Positions 46,429 through 55,370 are shown, counted from the stretch's first letter. The stretch is DNA of 64,000 bases from Streptomyces sp. NBC_01275 (GCF_026340655.1 NZ_JAPEOZ010000001.1:2914001-2978000); one strand, 5' to 3'. Numbers and translations: made by a program. The notes: generated by a model from the letters alone, not told the origin.

Positions 46429-47247
46429 ATGGCAACGACGACACGACCGGTAGCCCTCATCACGGGTGCGTCCTCCGGCATCGGAAAGGCAGCCGCGCTC
46501 GCGCTGGCCGCGGCGGGCTACGACGTGGTGGGCACCAGCCGCAACACCGTGCACGTCACCCCTGTGAAGGGCGTGACCTTCCTCGACCTGGACGTGACCA
46601 GCGACGATTCGGTGACCGTTGCGGTCGGCGAGGTGATCGACCGGTTCGGGCGGATCGACGTCCTGGTCAACAACGCGGGTATCGGCTCGGCGGGCGCCGC
46701 CGAGGAGAGCTCCGCCGCGCAGGCGCAGGGCCTCTTCGACATCAACGTCTTCGGCGTCATCCGCATGACGAACGCCGTCCTGCCGCACATGCGCGCCCAG
46801 CGCAGCGGACGGATCATCAACATCTCGTCCATCGTCGGGTTCATCCCGCAGCCCTACATGGCGGTCTACGCCGCCTCCAAGCACGCCGTCGAGGGCTACT
46901 CGGAGTCCGTCGACCACGAGGTACGCGAGTACGGCGTACGGTCCTTGCTCGTCGAACCCGCCTGGACCAACACCGCGATCGAGGCGGCCACCGTGCGGCC
47001 CGACCAGCCCCTGGACGTCTACGCCAAGCGGCGGCTCGCCTTCGAGGAGTACATGGCCGGCGCGGTCAAGGGCGGCGACGACCCCGCCGTCGTCGCCAAG
47101 GAGATCGTCGCGGCGGCCACCGACGCCAAGCCCAAGCTGCGCTACACCGCCGGCGCCATGACCGGACGCGTCCGCACCATGCGCCGCATGGTCCCCTCCC
47201 GCATGTTCGACCAGCAGTTGCGCAAGCTCAACCACCTGCCCGCCTGA
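46429..47247 (+). CDS. Short-chain dehydrogenase/reductase
   Basis: The 272-aa classical SDR starts at ATG 46429 (AGGAG upstream). It has ALITGASSGIGKAAALALAA (NAD(P) site), VLVNNAGIGSAG, catalytic Ser in IINISSIVGFIPQPYMAVYA and Tyr-x-x-x-Lys in YAASKHAVEGYSESV. The substrate is unknown. It heads a two-gene operon with hydrolase 2, about 50 nt apart. Confidence 0.87.
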   Translation: MATTTRPVALITGASSGIGKAAALALAAAGYDVVGTSRNTVHVTPVKGVTFLDLDVTSDDSVTVAVGEVIDRFGRIDVLVNNAGIGSAGAAEESSAAQAQGLFDINVFGVIRMTNAVLPHMRAQRSGRIINISSIVGFIPQPYMAVYAASKHAVEGYSESVDHEVREYGVRSLLVEPAWTNTAIEAATVRPDQPLDVYAKRRLAFEEYMAGAVKGGDDPAVVAKEIVAAATDAKPKLRYTAGAMTGRVRTMRRMVPSRMFDQQLRKLNHLPA

Positions 47248-47297
47248 CGACTCCCAGAAGACCTCCACGACACATCGACAGGAAAGCGAACCCCGCC

Positions 47298-48149
47298 ATG
47301 AGCACATACATTGCAGACGCGGCCGAGGACCTCACCGTGGAAGGTCCGTCCGCGACGTTCACCTACCGGCGCATCGGCCCGCGGGGCGGTGTCCCGCTGG
47401 TCCTGCTGAACCGGGTCCGGGGGACCCTCGACTGGTGGGACCCGGAGTTCCTGGACCACCTCGCCGCCAGCCATGACGTGATCGTGTTCGACAACGTCGG
47501 CACCGGCTACACCACCGGCGCCCCGCGCGACTCGGTCGAGGGGATGGCCGACGGCACCGTCGAGTTCATCGAGGCCCTCGGGCTGCCGCAGGTGGACCTG
47601 CTCGGCTGGACTCTGGGCGGCACCACCGCCCAGCACATCGCCCGCCTTCGGCCCGACCTGGTGCGCAAGCTGGTCGTGGCGGCCGCCAATCCCGGCGGCA
47701 CGGTGCCCGGCGCTCCCGATCCGGACCCGAAGGTGCGGGCCACCATGACCAAGCCCGAGACCACCGGGGACGACCTGGTGTTCCTGTTCTTCCCCGAGAC
47801 GGACACCGGCCGCGCCGCCGGGTACGAACACCTCGCCAGGGTGGCCACCCGGCTGGCCACCGGACGCCCCGACGTGTCCGAGGCCGCGGCCAGGGGCCAG
47901 ATCGCCGCGATCCAGAAGGACGCGTCGATCCCCTTCGAACAGGTGCGCGCGGACCTGGCAACCATCCGGCAGCCCGTTCTGTACGCCACCGGCATCAAGG
48001 ACGCGATGATCCCCGCCCTGGCGTCCTACACCGCCGTCCAGTACGTCCCCGACGCCACCCTCGTCGCCTACAGCGACGCCGGGCACGCCTTCCTCTTCCA
48101 GCACGCCAAGGACTTCGCCCGTCAGGTGAGCGCCTTCCTCGCCGACTGA
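47298..48149 (+). CDS. Alpha/beta hydrolase 2 with Thr at the nucleophile position
   Basis: The 283-aa cytosolic protein is similar to hydrolase 1 (PLVLLNRVRGTLDWWDPEFL, VIVFDNVGTGYTTGAPRDSV). The nucleophile elbow reads LLGWTLGGTTAQHIA, with Thr where the family has Ser. The acid and His regions look normal (ATGIKDAMIP; YSDAGHAFLFQHAKD). It may be a poor hydrolase, a different enzyme or a binding protein. GGAAAGCGAA precedes ATG 47298. Confidence 0.85.
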   Translation: MSTYIADAAEDLTVEGPSATFTYRRIGPRGGVPLVLLNRVRGTLDWWDPEFLDHLAASHDVIVFDNVGTGYTTGAPRDSVEGMADGTVEFIEALGLPQVDLLGWTLGGTTAQHIARLRPDLVRKLVVAAANPGGTVPGAPDPDPKVRATMTKPETTGDDLVFLFFPETDTGRAAGYEHLARVATRLATGRPDVSEAAARGQIAAIQKDASIPFEQVRADLATIRQPVLYATGIKDAMIPALASYTAVQYVPDATLVAYSDAGHAFLFQHAKDFARQVSAFLAD

Positions 48150-48221
48150 CCGTTCACACGGACACCGGCCCCACAGGAGGCACGACAAAGTCGGGACGCC
48201 TCCCGCACCGAGGAGAGTCAT

Positions 48222-48530
48222 CGTGCAGCTGACCAGCGACCCGGCGCGCCGGGGTCACGCCGCTGAAGTTGTTCTTCGACCTGGTCTACGTCTTCGCGAT
48301 CGGCCAGCTCTCGCACCGGCTCCTCGTGCACCCCACCTGGACCGGCGCAGCCCCGGCGCTCGTGCTCTACCTCGCCGTCTACGCGGCGTGGGCGTACACC
48401 ACCTGGGCGGTCACCCTCGTCCCGGCCGAGAACCCGCGGACCAGGCGGATGCTGCTGGGGGTCATGCTCGCGGGGCTGTTCATGAACGCCGCGATCCCAC
48501 GAGCCTTCGGCGACGCCGGCACCGCGGTCG
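48222..48530 (+). pseudogene. LtrA (low temperature requirement protein A) N-terminal fragment
   Basis: GTG 48222 after GAGGAG reads VQLTSDPARR. An extra G in GGGG near 48253 then shifts the frame, and KLFFDLVYVFAIGQLSHRLL, ALVLYLAVYAAWAYTTWAVT and MLLGVMLAGLFMNAAIPRAF follow: the first transmembrane helices of LtrA. Similarity stops at about 48525, where the repeated flank of unit C begins. Roughly 300 residues are missing. Confidence 0.7.
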
Positions 48531-48544
48531 AACGAATCATCGGA

Positions 48545-48960
48545 CATACCGGGCCGTTTTCTGTTCGGGCAGTTTCCGCCCAACGCACACCAGCCCCTCA
48601 AGCCCCTCTACCGAGCGATCGGGCTCCTCGAAGGTGCGGCCGAACTCGGTCAGCGGTCCCGTACGGAAGCTACGTGTTGGGGACGCAGGGTTTCGGTGGT
48701 GTCTGCTGGCCACCGTCCGCGGGCCCTCTGTCCGGCCGCCCGGGACGTTTCCGCAGGTCAAAGGCCTGCTCAGGTGGGGCGGGTGGGACTCGAACCCACG
48801 GCCGACGGATTATGAGTCCTTTGAGGATCTCGGCGGCCCTTGCCGATCAATGTTCATTTTTGACGTTTTCCCAGGTCAGACGCGCTGATCCGTGTCAGCC
48901 CTGTGTGGTGTTTGTCGATGTGTTCCTGTCCTTGTGGCCCCTCAATGGCCCCTGGAGGTC
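48545..48960. repeat. Repeat unit C: att-like array with tRNA 3' half
   Basis: GCAGGTCAG lies at 48753 and a variant CCAGGTCAG at 48871 (118 bp). The outer left copy is missing, probably replaced by the LtrA fragment. Right of the tRNA half is the doubled GGCCCCT (48936-48955). A doubled GTTTTC/GTTTCC block starts at 48553. Confidence 0.7.
48773..48819 (-). repeat. tRNA 3' half, copy C
   Basis: The 47-bp segment is identical to copies A, B, D and E; no 5' half is present. Confidence 0.85.
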
Positions 48961-49053
48961 GATGAGTTGGACGCCGACCACAGCAGCAGCCTCGTCCACC
49001 CAGTTCAGCCGAGGGGATAGAACCCTCGCACAGCGGATTCCCTTACCGACGAG

Positions 49054-49090
49054 ATGATGCTCCACCCCTTGTCCCGGGGTGGAGCATCAT
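49054..49090. terminator. Perfect 15-bp hairpin right of unit C
   Basis: ATGATGCTCCACCCC pairs with GGGGTGGAGCATCAT around a 7-nt loop. Imperfect versions occur at the same place in units D and E. It lies about 70 bp after the XRE gene end and could terminate it. Confidence 0.65.
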
Positions 49091-49159
49091 CCCTGACGTC
49101 AAGAAGCGAGTTTGTCCACGGGACTGCGCATAGACCTGGGTCGCGGCGTGTCGATCGGA

Positions 49160-49530
49160 TCAGCCGAGGACGTAGGCCTCATCACCGAAGTCAGCGACAA
49201 TCTTCAACTTGCCGCCGAGCGCCTTGACGTAGGCGGCGAGGGCGTCGACCCTCGCTGCGCTCCAGTTGCCCCTTCTCGATGCGCGAGACGCGAACCTGGG
49301 TGACGCCCATGGCTTCTGCAACCTGGACCTGTGTGGTGCTGCCGCTTCCGCAACTCGGCAAGACGGTGCAGACGGTGCAGACGGTGCAGACGGTGCAGAC
49401 GGTGCAGACGGTGCAGACGGGAGGCTAGGACCATCGGCTGCGCCCCCTTCTGGATCTGATCCTTTTCAGCGTCGGTGAAGGCTAAACCCTCAGCCAGGTC
49501 TCCCCAGGAGACGCGGCTCGCGCCGGTCAT
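49160..49530 (-). pseudogene. XRE/HigA-like antitoxin-type HTH protein (frameshifted, with repeat expansion)
   Basis: From ATG 49530: MTGASRVSWGDLAEGLAFTD, then a Leu-His-Arg tandem repeat and LAELRKRQHH. One base is missing near 49333. The HTH continues in the other frame: VAEAMGVTQVRVSRIEKGQL, then ALGGKLKIVADFGDEAYVLG, and stops at 49160. The C terminus is typical of HigA/XRE antitoxins. No toxin gene is seen upstream. The last ~18 codons recur after unit E (59501-59556), so the gene belongs to the repeated element. Confidence 0.65.
49362..49420. repeat. 9-bp in-frame tandem repeat (GACGGTGCA, ~6.5 copies) inside the XRE gene
   Basis: Six full copies plus GACGG encode repeated Leu-His-Arg on the minus strand, in the helix before the HTH. 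Because the unit is 9 bp, copy changes keep frame. It is not a CRISPR: there are no spacers. Confidence 0.9.
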
Positions 49531-49719
49531 CCGCAGATGTCCACAGGAGAGGGTCGAGTACCCATCGGGGCTGTTTCCTCTTCGGGGGTTTCCTTGCCTC
49601 TCAGCCATCGCCGGGACGCTCTCCACAGCAATAGTCCTCCACAGCACAGACGACAGCCGACGTCTCCCTACGTGCACCCGCCGTGCCGTTGTCTGCACTG
49701 CCACCGCTGCTGGCCGCAC
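49531..49719. other. Repeat-unit-related flank between XRE and membrane protein genes
   Basis: It contains a GGGGCTGTTTCC/GGGGGTTTCC doublet near 49569 and a CTCCACAGCAC...GCCGACG segment at 49635-49670 resembling 7679-7715 and 58830-58860. No gene is seen. Confidence 0.4.
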
Positions 49720-50400
49720 TCAGTTCCTGCTCGCGCCCACCGCGGTGGCGGACGTCCGGGTGAGGATCTCGCTCGCCTGGTCGATCACCGCCCGCGAGGC
49801 GTCGTTCAGGCAGGCGTAGCCGCCCCGTGTCTCTCCCCCGTCGTCGGCCCGCGGCCGGACGGCGACCAGTTGCCGGTTCCCTCCCGCCCGTTCGCACCAG
49901 TCGTCGACCGGGTACACCTGACGCACCGTCACGCGTGCGTCGGTGTCATCGCTTCGGACGTAGAACACCAGCACCGCGCCCATGCTGAGAGGGGTCAACG
50001 GGGACCGGGAAACCGGACTGAACGAAACGATGGCACGGGCCCCTGAACGGGCGCCCGCCGGCAGGACGACCTGCCACCCCCGACTCGGCTCCCGGGACAG
50101 ACCGGCCCGCGGGATATCGGTGAACCCGGGCGGCGCCCAGGATGCCGGCGGTGCTGCCGCAGTTTGCTCCGGAGGCGGGGAGGAGGGCCAGGTCTGCACC
50201 ACCACGCCGACCGCCGCGACGACGACTGCAGCGGTGGCGCCCGCCAGCCAGATACGACGACGGCGCCGGTACGCCGTCACCCGCTGCCGGATCTCCTGGA
50301 CCCGCCGGGGATTCGAGCCTGCCGGAGTGGCCCGGGCCAGCATCAGACGCAGCAGTTCCTCTTCCGGCCCCTGTGCCGTCTCTTCTTCCGGACGCGTCAC
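49720..50400 (-). CDS. Single-pass membrane protein, possible ECF sigma partner
   Basis: The GTG at 50400 overlaps the sigma gene stop. The 226-aa protein has a cytoplasmic N-terminal domain (~50 residues, rich in Glu and Arg), one transmembrane helix (IWLAGATAAVVVAAVGVVVQ) and an extracytoplasmic domain with two cysteines (DDWCERA, GYACLND). This topology and the coupled position fit a regulator of the sigma factor, such as an anti-sigma-like or sensor protein. I see no zinc-binding HxxxCxxC motif, so it is not a typical ZAS protein. Confidence 0.75.
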   Translation of the reverse strand: MTRPEEETAQGPEEELLRLMLARATPAGSNPRRVQEIRQRVTAYRRRRRIWLAGATAAVVVAAVGVVVQTWPSSPPPEQTAAAPPASWAPPGFTDIPRAGLSREPSRGWQVVLPAGARSGARAIVSFSPVSRSPLTPLSMGAVLVFYVRSDDTDARVTVRQVYPVDDWCERAGGNRQLVAVRPRADDGGETRGGYACLNDASRAVIDQASEILTRTSATAVGASRN

Positions 50401-50921
50401 GGCTGTTCACCGACTTCCAGGAGATGTGACGGCGTGAGCTGGTGGCGCAGGAGCCGAAGTGCTTTGGCGGCCTGGCTCTTGACCGTGCCGGGACGGCAGC
50501 CCAGCACCTGGGCGGTCTCCTCCACACTCAGGTCCTCGAAGTAGCGCAGTACCACCACCGCCCGCTGCCGTGGCGGCAGTTGACGGATCACGGAGGCCAG
50601 CGACTGCTCCAGATCGATGTCGGCGAAGACGTCCCGGGCCGGGGAGACCTCCGGGAGGTCCCGCGTGGGTGTCTCGCCCCGCCAGCGCCGTCGCCACCAG
50701 GTCGCGTAGGTGTTGACCAGCGCCCGGCGCGTGTACGCCTCCGGGTTGTCCCCCGCAATGCGCGACCACTTGGGCCACACCCGGGCCAGAACCGTCTGCA
50801 AAAGATCCTCCGCCGCGTGCGCTTCGCCCGTCAGGAGCCATGCGGCCCGGTACAAGCGGTCCCCGCGGGTGGCGACGAAGTCCTCGAATCCCGGCTCGCC
50901 GTCCGCCGCCGATTGGTTCAC
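50397..50921 (-). CDS. SigE-type ECF RNA polymerase sigma factor
   Basis: From GTG 50921, 174 aa. Region 2 reads FEDFVATRGDRLYRAAWLLT and EDLLQTVLARVWPKWSRIAG; region 4 reads LPPRQRAVVVLRYFEDLSVE and GCRPGTVKSQAAKALRLLRH. This is the SigE/SigM-like family common in Streptomyces. An alternative start at 51026 would overlap the peptidase stop. The gene is downstream of the X-Pro peptidase on the same strand and coupled to the membrane protein; an envelope-stress role is plausible but unproven. Confidence 0.87.
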   Translation of the reverse strand: MNQSAADGEPGFEDFVATRGDRLYRAAWLLTGEAHAAEDLLQTVLARVWPKWSRIAGDNPEAYTRRALVNTYATWWRRRWRGETPTRDLPEVSPARDVFADIDLEQSLASVIRQLPPRQRAVVVLRYFEDLSVEETAQVLGCRPGTVKSQAAKALRLLRHQLTPSHLLEVGEQP

Positions 50922-51022
50922 TCCGTCGCGCCCCTGCCCTCGTCGTCCCTCCCGTACCCCGTCAACCACACGGCGTGGCCGAACGGTTGCCTGCTCGGGC
51001 ACAGTGAACTGTCCGGTCGCCA

Positions 51023-52999
51023 TCAACCTAGCGCCGCCGTGAGGGCCTTGGATCCGCCGACAGCCGCTGCCCGCAGGGAGGTGCGGGCCAGGTCGAGGGT
51101 GATCGTCGGCCGGTCGGCGGCCCGCTGGGCGAAGCCGCGGTCGGTCCCCGCGATGATCAGGGCGAGTCGGTGTCCTGCCGGGACGACGTGGTCGGTGGCC
51201 GCGAGGTCGAGAGTCAGAGTGCAGGGCTTGCCGGGCGCCAGCGCCGCGACCTTGTGGGCGTCGGCACAGGTTCCCAGGGCGGCCCAGCCCCGGCTGAAGA
51301 CGGTGGAGGTGACGTGCGTGGTGTCGGCCTCCGTCTGCTTGTAGCAGGCGCTGTCCGCGGTGGTGCTCGCGCCCCAGCAGGTCCGGCCGACGAGCGTGGT
51401 GATGCCCAGGCCACCGGAGCCGTACTGCCGGATGGTCGCCGGTCCGATGTCGACGAGGACGGCCGACAGGCTGGCGGTGGGCGTCGTCGGGGTGGCGGTG
51501 ACGGTCAGCTCGGGTGAACCCGTCAGGTGCAGGGCCTTGCCGAGCGGCTGGGTGAGGAAGCCGGCCTTGTCCGGGGTCGAGGTGGCGGCCTGCTCGGCCC
51601 AGTCGAGTTCGCTGTGGCCCTGGTCGTCGGTGAATGTCGCGGTCCCCGTGCCGGGTGACGTGCCGAGGGTGCCCACGCCTTCTTTCGCGCCCCTGCCGGG
51701 GCTCAGCGTCACGGACGCGGCTGCCCTGGGTGGCCAGACGGTGTCCGTGGTCCAGTGGTCGGGGGTGCGCTCCACGTCAGCCATCGGCGCGCGGTCGATT
51801 CCGTTGTCGTAGCCGAGGAGTTCGTGGTCGAACCAGCGGTGCAGCGTGTCCACCCACTGCGCACGACGGTAGTCGAAGGGGTCGACGTGCCCGGTCTGGC
51901 TGAGCCAGATCTTCCGGTGCACCCCGGCCTTGGCGAGGGCGTCCCACCACCGGCCGAACTCCTTGGGACGAACGGCGAGGTCCTGCAGACCGTGCACGAC
52001 GAAGACACTCGCCCTGACCTTGTCCGCGGCGGCCACGTAGTCCCGTTCGCTCCAGATCGGCGACCAGTCACCGGACCGGGCCGCCTGGTCGCCCAGCGGC
52101 TTGTTCACGGCGGCGCAGCGGGCGCCGGTGGCGTCGGTCTCGACCGTGCGGATCAGCGTGCTAGGGGTCGGGGCGCTGCCGACCAGTTGGACCCCCTGGG
52201 AGAAGTAGGCGTCGTACCAGGAGGAGATGGAGCTGATCGGGACGATCGTCTTCAGCCCGCGTACACCGGTGGCGGCGACGCCGTTGGCGACGGAGCCGTC
52301 CCAGCTCTTGCCGATCATGCCGGTGGCGCCATTGGTCCAGGACGCGGCGGCACGCTGGGATCCGGTACGGGTGGTGTAGGCGTGGGCACGTCCGTTCAGC
52401 CAGTCGATGACGACCTTGGCGGACTGCACGTCGATACGTCCACCAGCGTCGGTACAGCCGTCGGAGCGGCCGGTGCCGGGGAGGTCGACGGCGACGAAGG
52501 CATAGCCTCGGGGCACGAAGTAGTTGTCGTAGAACAGCGGCATCCGGATCAAACGGCCCTTGGCGTCGTACGTCTTCTTCTGGCTCTCGTTTCCGCGGCC
52601 GCAGCACGAGTAGTAGGGGCTGGCCTCCATGACGACCGGGATCTTGCGGCCCTTCGCCGCGGGTTCGCCCGGACGCACGATGTCGACGGCGACCCGGTCC
52701 TCCTTCCCGTCGCCGTCCGAGTCGAGTCCGGTGCCGACCCAGACGCTCTCCCGCACGGCCTTCTGGTACGAGTACACCGCTTTGCTCTCCCCGGACAGGC
52801 CCGGCTCGCCCGTCCCGGACCCGTCCGGCCCGCTCACCGCCGGAGAGGCCGACCCGCCCGTCTCCGCCGTCGACGGACCTCCCAGGAAATGGACGCCGGC
52901 CAGCAGCACGGCGGCCACCGTGGCTGCGATCACCGCCACGGTCAGCGGCGCGCGCGGCCCGCGTCGGCGAGGTGACGCATCAGATCGGTGGGAACGCAT
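51023..52999 (-). CDS. Secreted Xaa-Pro dipeptidyl-peptidase (S15 family)
   Basis: The 658-aa protein begins MRSHRSDASPRRRGPRAPLT with one N-terminal hydrophobic segment (VAVIAATVAAVLLAGVHFLG), a signal anchor or signal peptide. The S15 fold has the nucleophile Ser in MIGKSWDGSVANGVA, Asp in VVHGLQDLAVRPKEF and His in LSQTGHVDPFDYRRAQW, followed by a C-terminal beta-rich domain ending with HRLALIIAGTDRGFAQRAAD. It would release X-Pro dipeptides outside the cell. The sigma factor gene follows on the same strand. Confidence 0.88.
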   Translation of the reverse strand: MRSHRSDASPRRRGPRAPLTVAVIAATVAAVLLAGVHFLGGPSTAETGGSASPAVSGPDGSGTGEPGLSGESKAVYSYQKAVRESVWVGTGLDSDGDGKEDRVAVDIVRPGEPAAKGRKIPVVMEASPYYSCCGRGNESQKKTYDAKGRLIRMPLFYDNYFVPRGYAFVAVDLPGTGRSDGCTDAGGRIDVQSAKVVIDWLNGRAHAYTTRTGSQRAAASWTNGATGMIGKSWDGSVANGVAATGVRGLKTIVPISSISSWYDAYFSQGVQLVGSAPTPSTLIRTVETDATGARCAAVNKPLGDQAARSGDWSPIWSERDYVAAADKVRASVFVVHGLQDLAVRPKEFGRWWDALAKAGVHRKIWLSQTGHVDPFDYRRAQWVDTLHRWFDHELLGYDNGIDRAPMADVERTPDHWTTDTVWPPRAAASVTLSPGRGAKEGVGTLGTSPGTGTATFTDDQGHSELDWAEQAATSTPDKAGFLTQPLGKALHLTGSPELTVTATPTTPTASLSAVLVDIGPATIRQYGSGGLGITTLVGRTCWGASTTADSACYKQTEADTTHVTSTVFSRGWAALGTCADAHKVAALAPGKPCTLTLDLAATDHVVPAGHRLALIIAGTDRGFAQRAADRPTITLDLARTSLRAAAVGGSKALTAALG

Positions 53000-53124
53000 G
53001 GACGCAGCCTTCGGTCGCTCGGCATTCGGACACAGGGCAGACGACTCCGCACGATCGCGGGGCCACCGCCTCCATGCCGTCAACAACCTGGGTACCGTTG
53101 GAGGTTGCCCTGTTCCGGAAACGT

Positions 53125-53420
53125 CTGCCGGCCACCCCTGCTCCAGCCGCGTGCGGTACGGCCGGCCCCGCCTCCCGCGGGCCCGTGCGCGGCAGCGGGG
53201 GGCTCGCCGCACTCGCAGCTGTCAGGCCCGCGAAGCCGAACGCCGGGCAGGCGGCGAGGAGCGTGCCGTTTGTGCCGTCGAAGTGCAGGGTGCCGGCGAG
53301 GTGGAGCAGGCCATGGGTGCGGCGGCGGTCAGGGACGGACGAAGCGGTCGCGATACCCGTGACGACGGCGGCGAAGCTCGCGCCGGGCACGGCGAGCGTC
53401 ACGAGAAACAGGAACCTCAT
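53125..53420 (-). pseudogene. Possible membrane-protein remnant
   Basis: MRFLFLVTLAVPGASFAAVV followed by TASSVPDRRRTHGLLHLAGT resembles the start of a helix-rich membrane protein, perhaps an ABC permease piece. The frame then runs into sequence without recognisable composition and overlaps the peptidase start. I do not recognise a family with confidence. Confidence 0.25.
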
Positions 53421-53576
53421 GAGTCATCCAACCCGGTGTTCCGCGGAACTCTACGAGCGGCCAACTCGACCGGGCCGACGTCGTCCTGCCCGCGCCGCGC
53501 AACCGGCAAATAGGACAACGAATCGGCCCGGAGACACCGTCAACCTGGACACGGCCACGCCCTCCCGGCCCCTGTA

Positions 53577-53970
53577 CGGCCCCTGGATCTTGGTATCGAG
53601 CCTCCAGACAACCTCTCGGACACCCGGAGCCAACCTCGATCACCTACTCCGCCGCAGGTCAGATGAGTTAGAGCTCCCCCGAGTGCCGCCGGACTCCGAA
53701 CTCACGAGCAGCGGATTCAGTCCGTCCAGGCGAAGTTGACGACCCGACAGGACAAAATGAACGTTTCCGCAGGTCAGAAGCCTGCACAGGTGGGGCGGGT
53801 GGGACTCGAACCCACGGCCGACGGATTATGAGTCCTTTGAGGATCTTGGCGGCCCTTGCCGATCAGTGCCGATTCATGCCGTTCTTGCAGGTCAGACGTG
53901 CTGATCTGTGTCAGCCCTGTTCAGTGCTTGTCGGCCTGTTCCTGTCCTTGTAGCCCCTCAATGGCCCCTG
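53577..53970. repeat. Repeat unit D: att-like array with tRNA 3' half
   Basis: A doubled GGCCCCT at 53577-53596; GCAGGTCAG at 53654, 53769 and 53887 (115 and 118 bp apart); tRNA 3' half between the last two; a second doubled CCCCT block near 53952-53971. The sequence left of it (from ~53500) also matches unit A. Confidence 0.78.
53789..53835 (-). repeat. tRNA 3' half, copy D
   Basis: The 47-bp segment is identical to the other copies; no 5' half is present. Confidence 0.85.
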
Positions 53971-54068
53971 GGGGTCGATGAGTTGGACGCTTACCACAGC
54001 AGCAGGCCCGTCCGCCCAGTTCAGCCAAGGAGATAGAACCTTCACGCAGCGGATTCCCATTCCAACGC

Positions 54069-54107
54069 GATGTTGCTCCATCCCGGGTATCGCGGTGGAG
54101 CATCATT
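54069..54107. terminator. Imperfect hairpin right of unit D
   Basis: GATGTTGCTCCATCCC faces GGTGGAGCATCATTC, the diverged counterpart of the hairpin at 49054. No XRE gene follows here except a few codons near 54178. Confidence 0.5.
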
Positions 54108-54520
54108 CCTCACGTCAAGAGGCGAACTTGTCCACCAGACTGTGCATGAACCTGGGCCGCAGCGTGTCGACAGGTCAGCCGAGGACGAGCGACAGCGTCC
54201 GCTGCAGCGCGTCCAGGCCGACGCGGATGCCGACCGGCATCGGCACCGCTGTCAAGCAGCTCGCCGCCGACGGCTTCCCCGTCACCGACGACCTGCCCGC
54301 CGTCGTGCGCGATCCGCCGGCTCTTACCACCTGCGCACCTCGGGATGTCCCACGTCCGGCAGCTTGGGTGGGGCGGCTGGCGACTCGTCCCACCACTCAG
54401 TGCGGCTTCATCGCACAATTCAACGACGGGCTGGAGCCTGCGCGACGCGGGCGGTGGTATAGGTCGCTCCCGACTGAGCCCCCACGACCCTCCGCCGTAC
54501 AAGACGGTAACCGGCCCGTA
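54108..54520. other. Degenerate sequence between unit D and the GntR gene
   Basis: No supported gene. The segment LAADGFPVTDDLPAVV (around 54255-54305, + strand) looks protein-derived but cannot be assigned. Confidence 0.3.
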
Positions 54521-55216
54521 TTACGCGGTGTCCGCGTCCGTATCGATGCCGGCGAGGAGCCGGAGGTGGGAGGTGCGGCCGGCGAGGTGGCGCAGGGCGG
54601 CTTCGGCGCGGTCGGGGTCGCGGGCGAGGGCGGCGTCTAGGAGTTCGCGGTGCTCGTCGGGGAGGGACGGGTCGCCCGGACCGGGCGGATCGTGGTGCAA
54701 CCAGCGCCGATAGAGCTCGGCCTCCTCGCGCAGCGACGCGGCCACTTCCAGGAGGCGGCGGTTGGCGCAGCCGTCGAGGAGGGCGATGTGGAACTCGGCG
54801 TGGGCGTGCAGCCATTCCTCGGTGGGGCGGTCGGGCCGGGCGGGGTCGGTGCGCGGGGTCTGTTCGTATCGATGGTTGGCGGCGACCGCCCTGGACTCCC
54901 AGCCGAGGTCGCCGTCGGCGATGGCCCGGCGCAGCGCCAGGACCTCCAGTTCGGTGCGGGCGTCGGTGAGCTCGGCGTGCGCGGCGTCGGTCAGCGGGGT
55001 TACCTGGAATCCGTGATGCGGCTCCGAACGGACCAGGCCACGCTCGGTGAGGCGGATCAGCGCCTCGCGGATCACGCCGACGCTGGCCTCGTAGCGGGCG
55101 CCCAGATCGGGGAACTTCAGCCGCTGCCCCGGGCGCAACTCCCCGCTGAGGATGTCCGCGCGCAACCGCTCGTGCACGCCGTCGGTGCGGGTCTGCTTGG
55201 ACGAAGAAGCTGCCAT
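54521..55216 (-). CDS. GntR family (FadR/FCD) transcriptional regulator
   Basis: The 231-aa protein has an N-terminal winged HTH (DGVHERLRADILSGELRPGQ, SVGVIREALIRLTERGLVRS) and a C-terminal FCD helical domain with metal-site residues (HAEFHIALLDGCANRRLLEV, EHRELLDAALARDPDRAEAA). ATG 55216 faces the PEBP genes. FCD regulators usually bind organic acids or sugar acids. It probably controls the divergent PEBP operon through the inverted repeat at 55239. Confidence 0.88.
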   Translation of the reverse strand: MAASSSKQTRTDGVHERLRADILSGELRPGQRLKFPDLGARYEASVGVIREALIRLTERGLVRSEPHHGFQVTPLTDAAHAELTDARTELEVLALRRAIADGDLGWESRAVAANHRYEQTPRTDPARPDRPTEEWLHAHAEFHIALLDGCANRRLLEVAASLREEAELYRRWLHHDPPGPGDPSLPDEHRELLDAALARDPDRAEAALRHLAGRTSHLRLLAGIDTDADTA

Positions 55217-55238
55217 GAACGGCAGGGTAACGCGTCAT

Positions 55239-55275
55239 CGAAAGCTGATACAACTTTCGAATCTGAGTTGCATCG
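55239..55275. promoter_or_regulatory. Putative GntR operator
   Basis: CGAAAG (55239-55244) and CTTTCG (55254-55259) form an inverted repeat. TGATACAA and TTGCATCGA lie within the same stretch as a second, imperfect pair. It lies between the divergent GntR and PEBP genes. Confidence 0.45.
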
Positions 55276-55370
55276 ACGAATATCCTGTGTTTCATTGGTT
55301 GGGCGCCACTCCGGTGACCGAGACCCGGAGCCATACCGCCCGATCACCCCACCGGCACCAGGAGCCTTCC

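Noticed and set aside
49362..49420. CRISPR array
   Set aside because: The repeats are contiguous 9-mers with no spacers and lie in frame inside an XRE gene.
54250..54310. Tn3-type transposase remnant
   Set aside because: The similarity is limited to a few residues (ADGFPVTD) and cannot be distinguished from chance.
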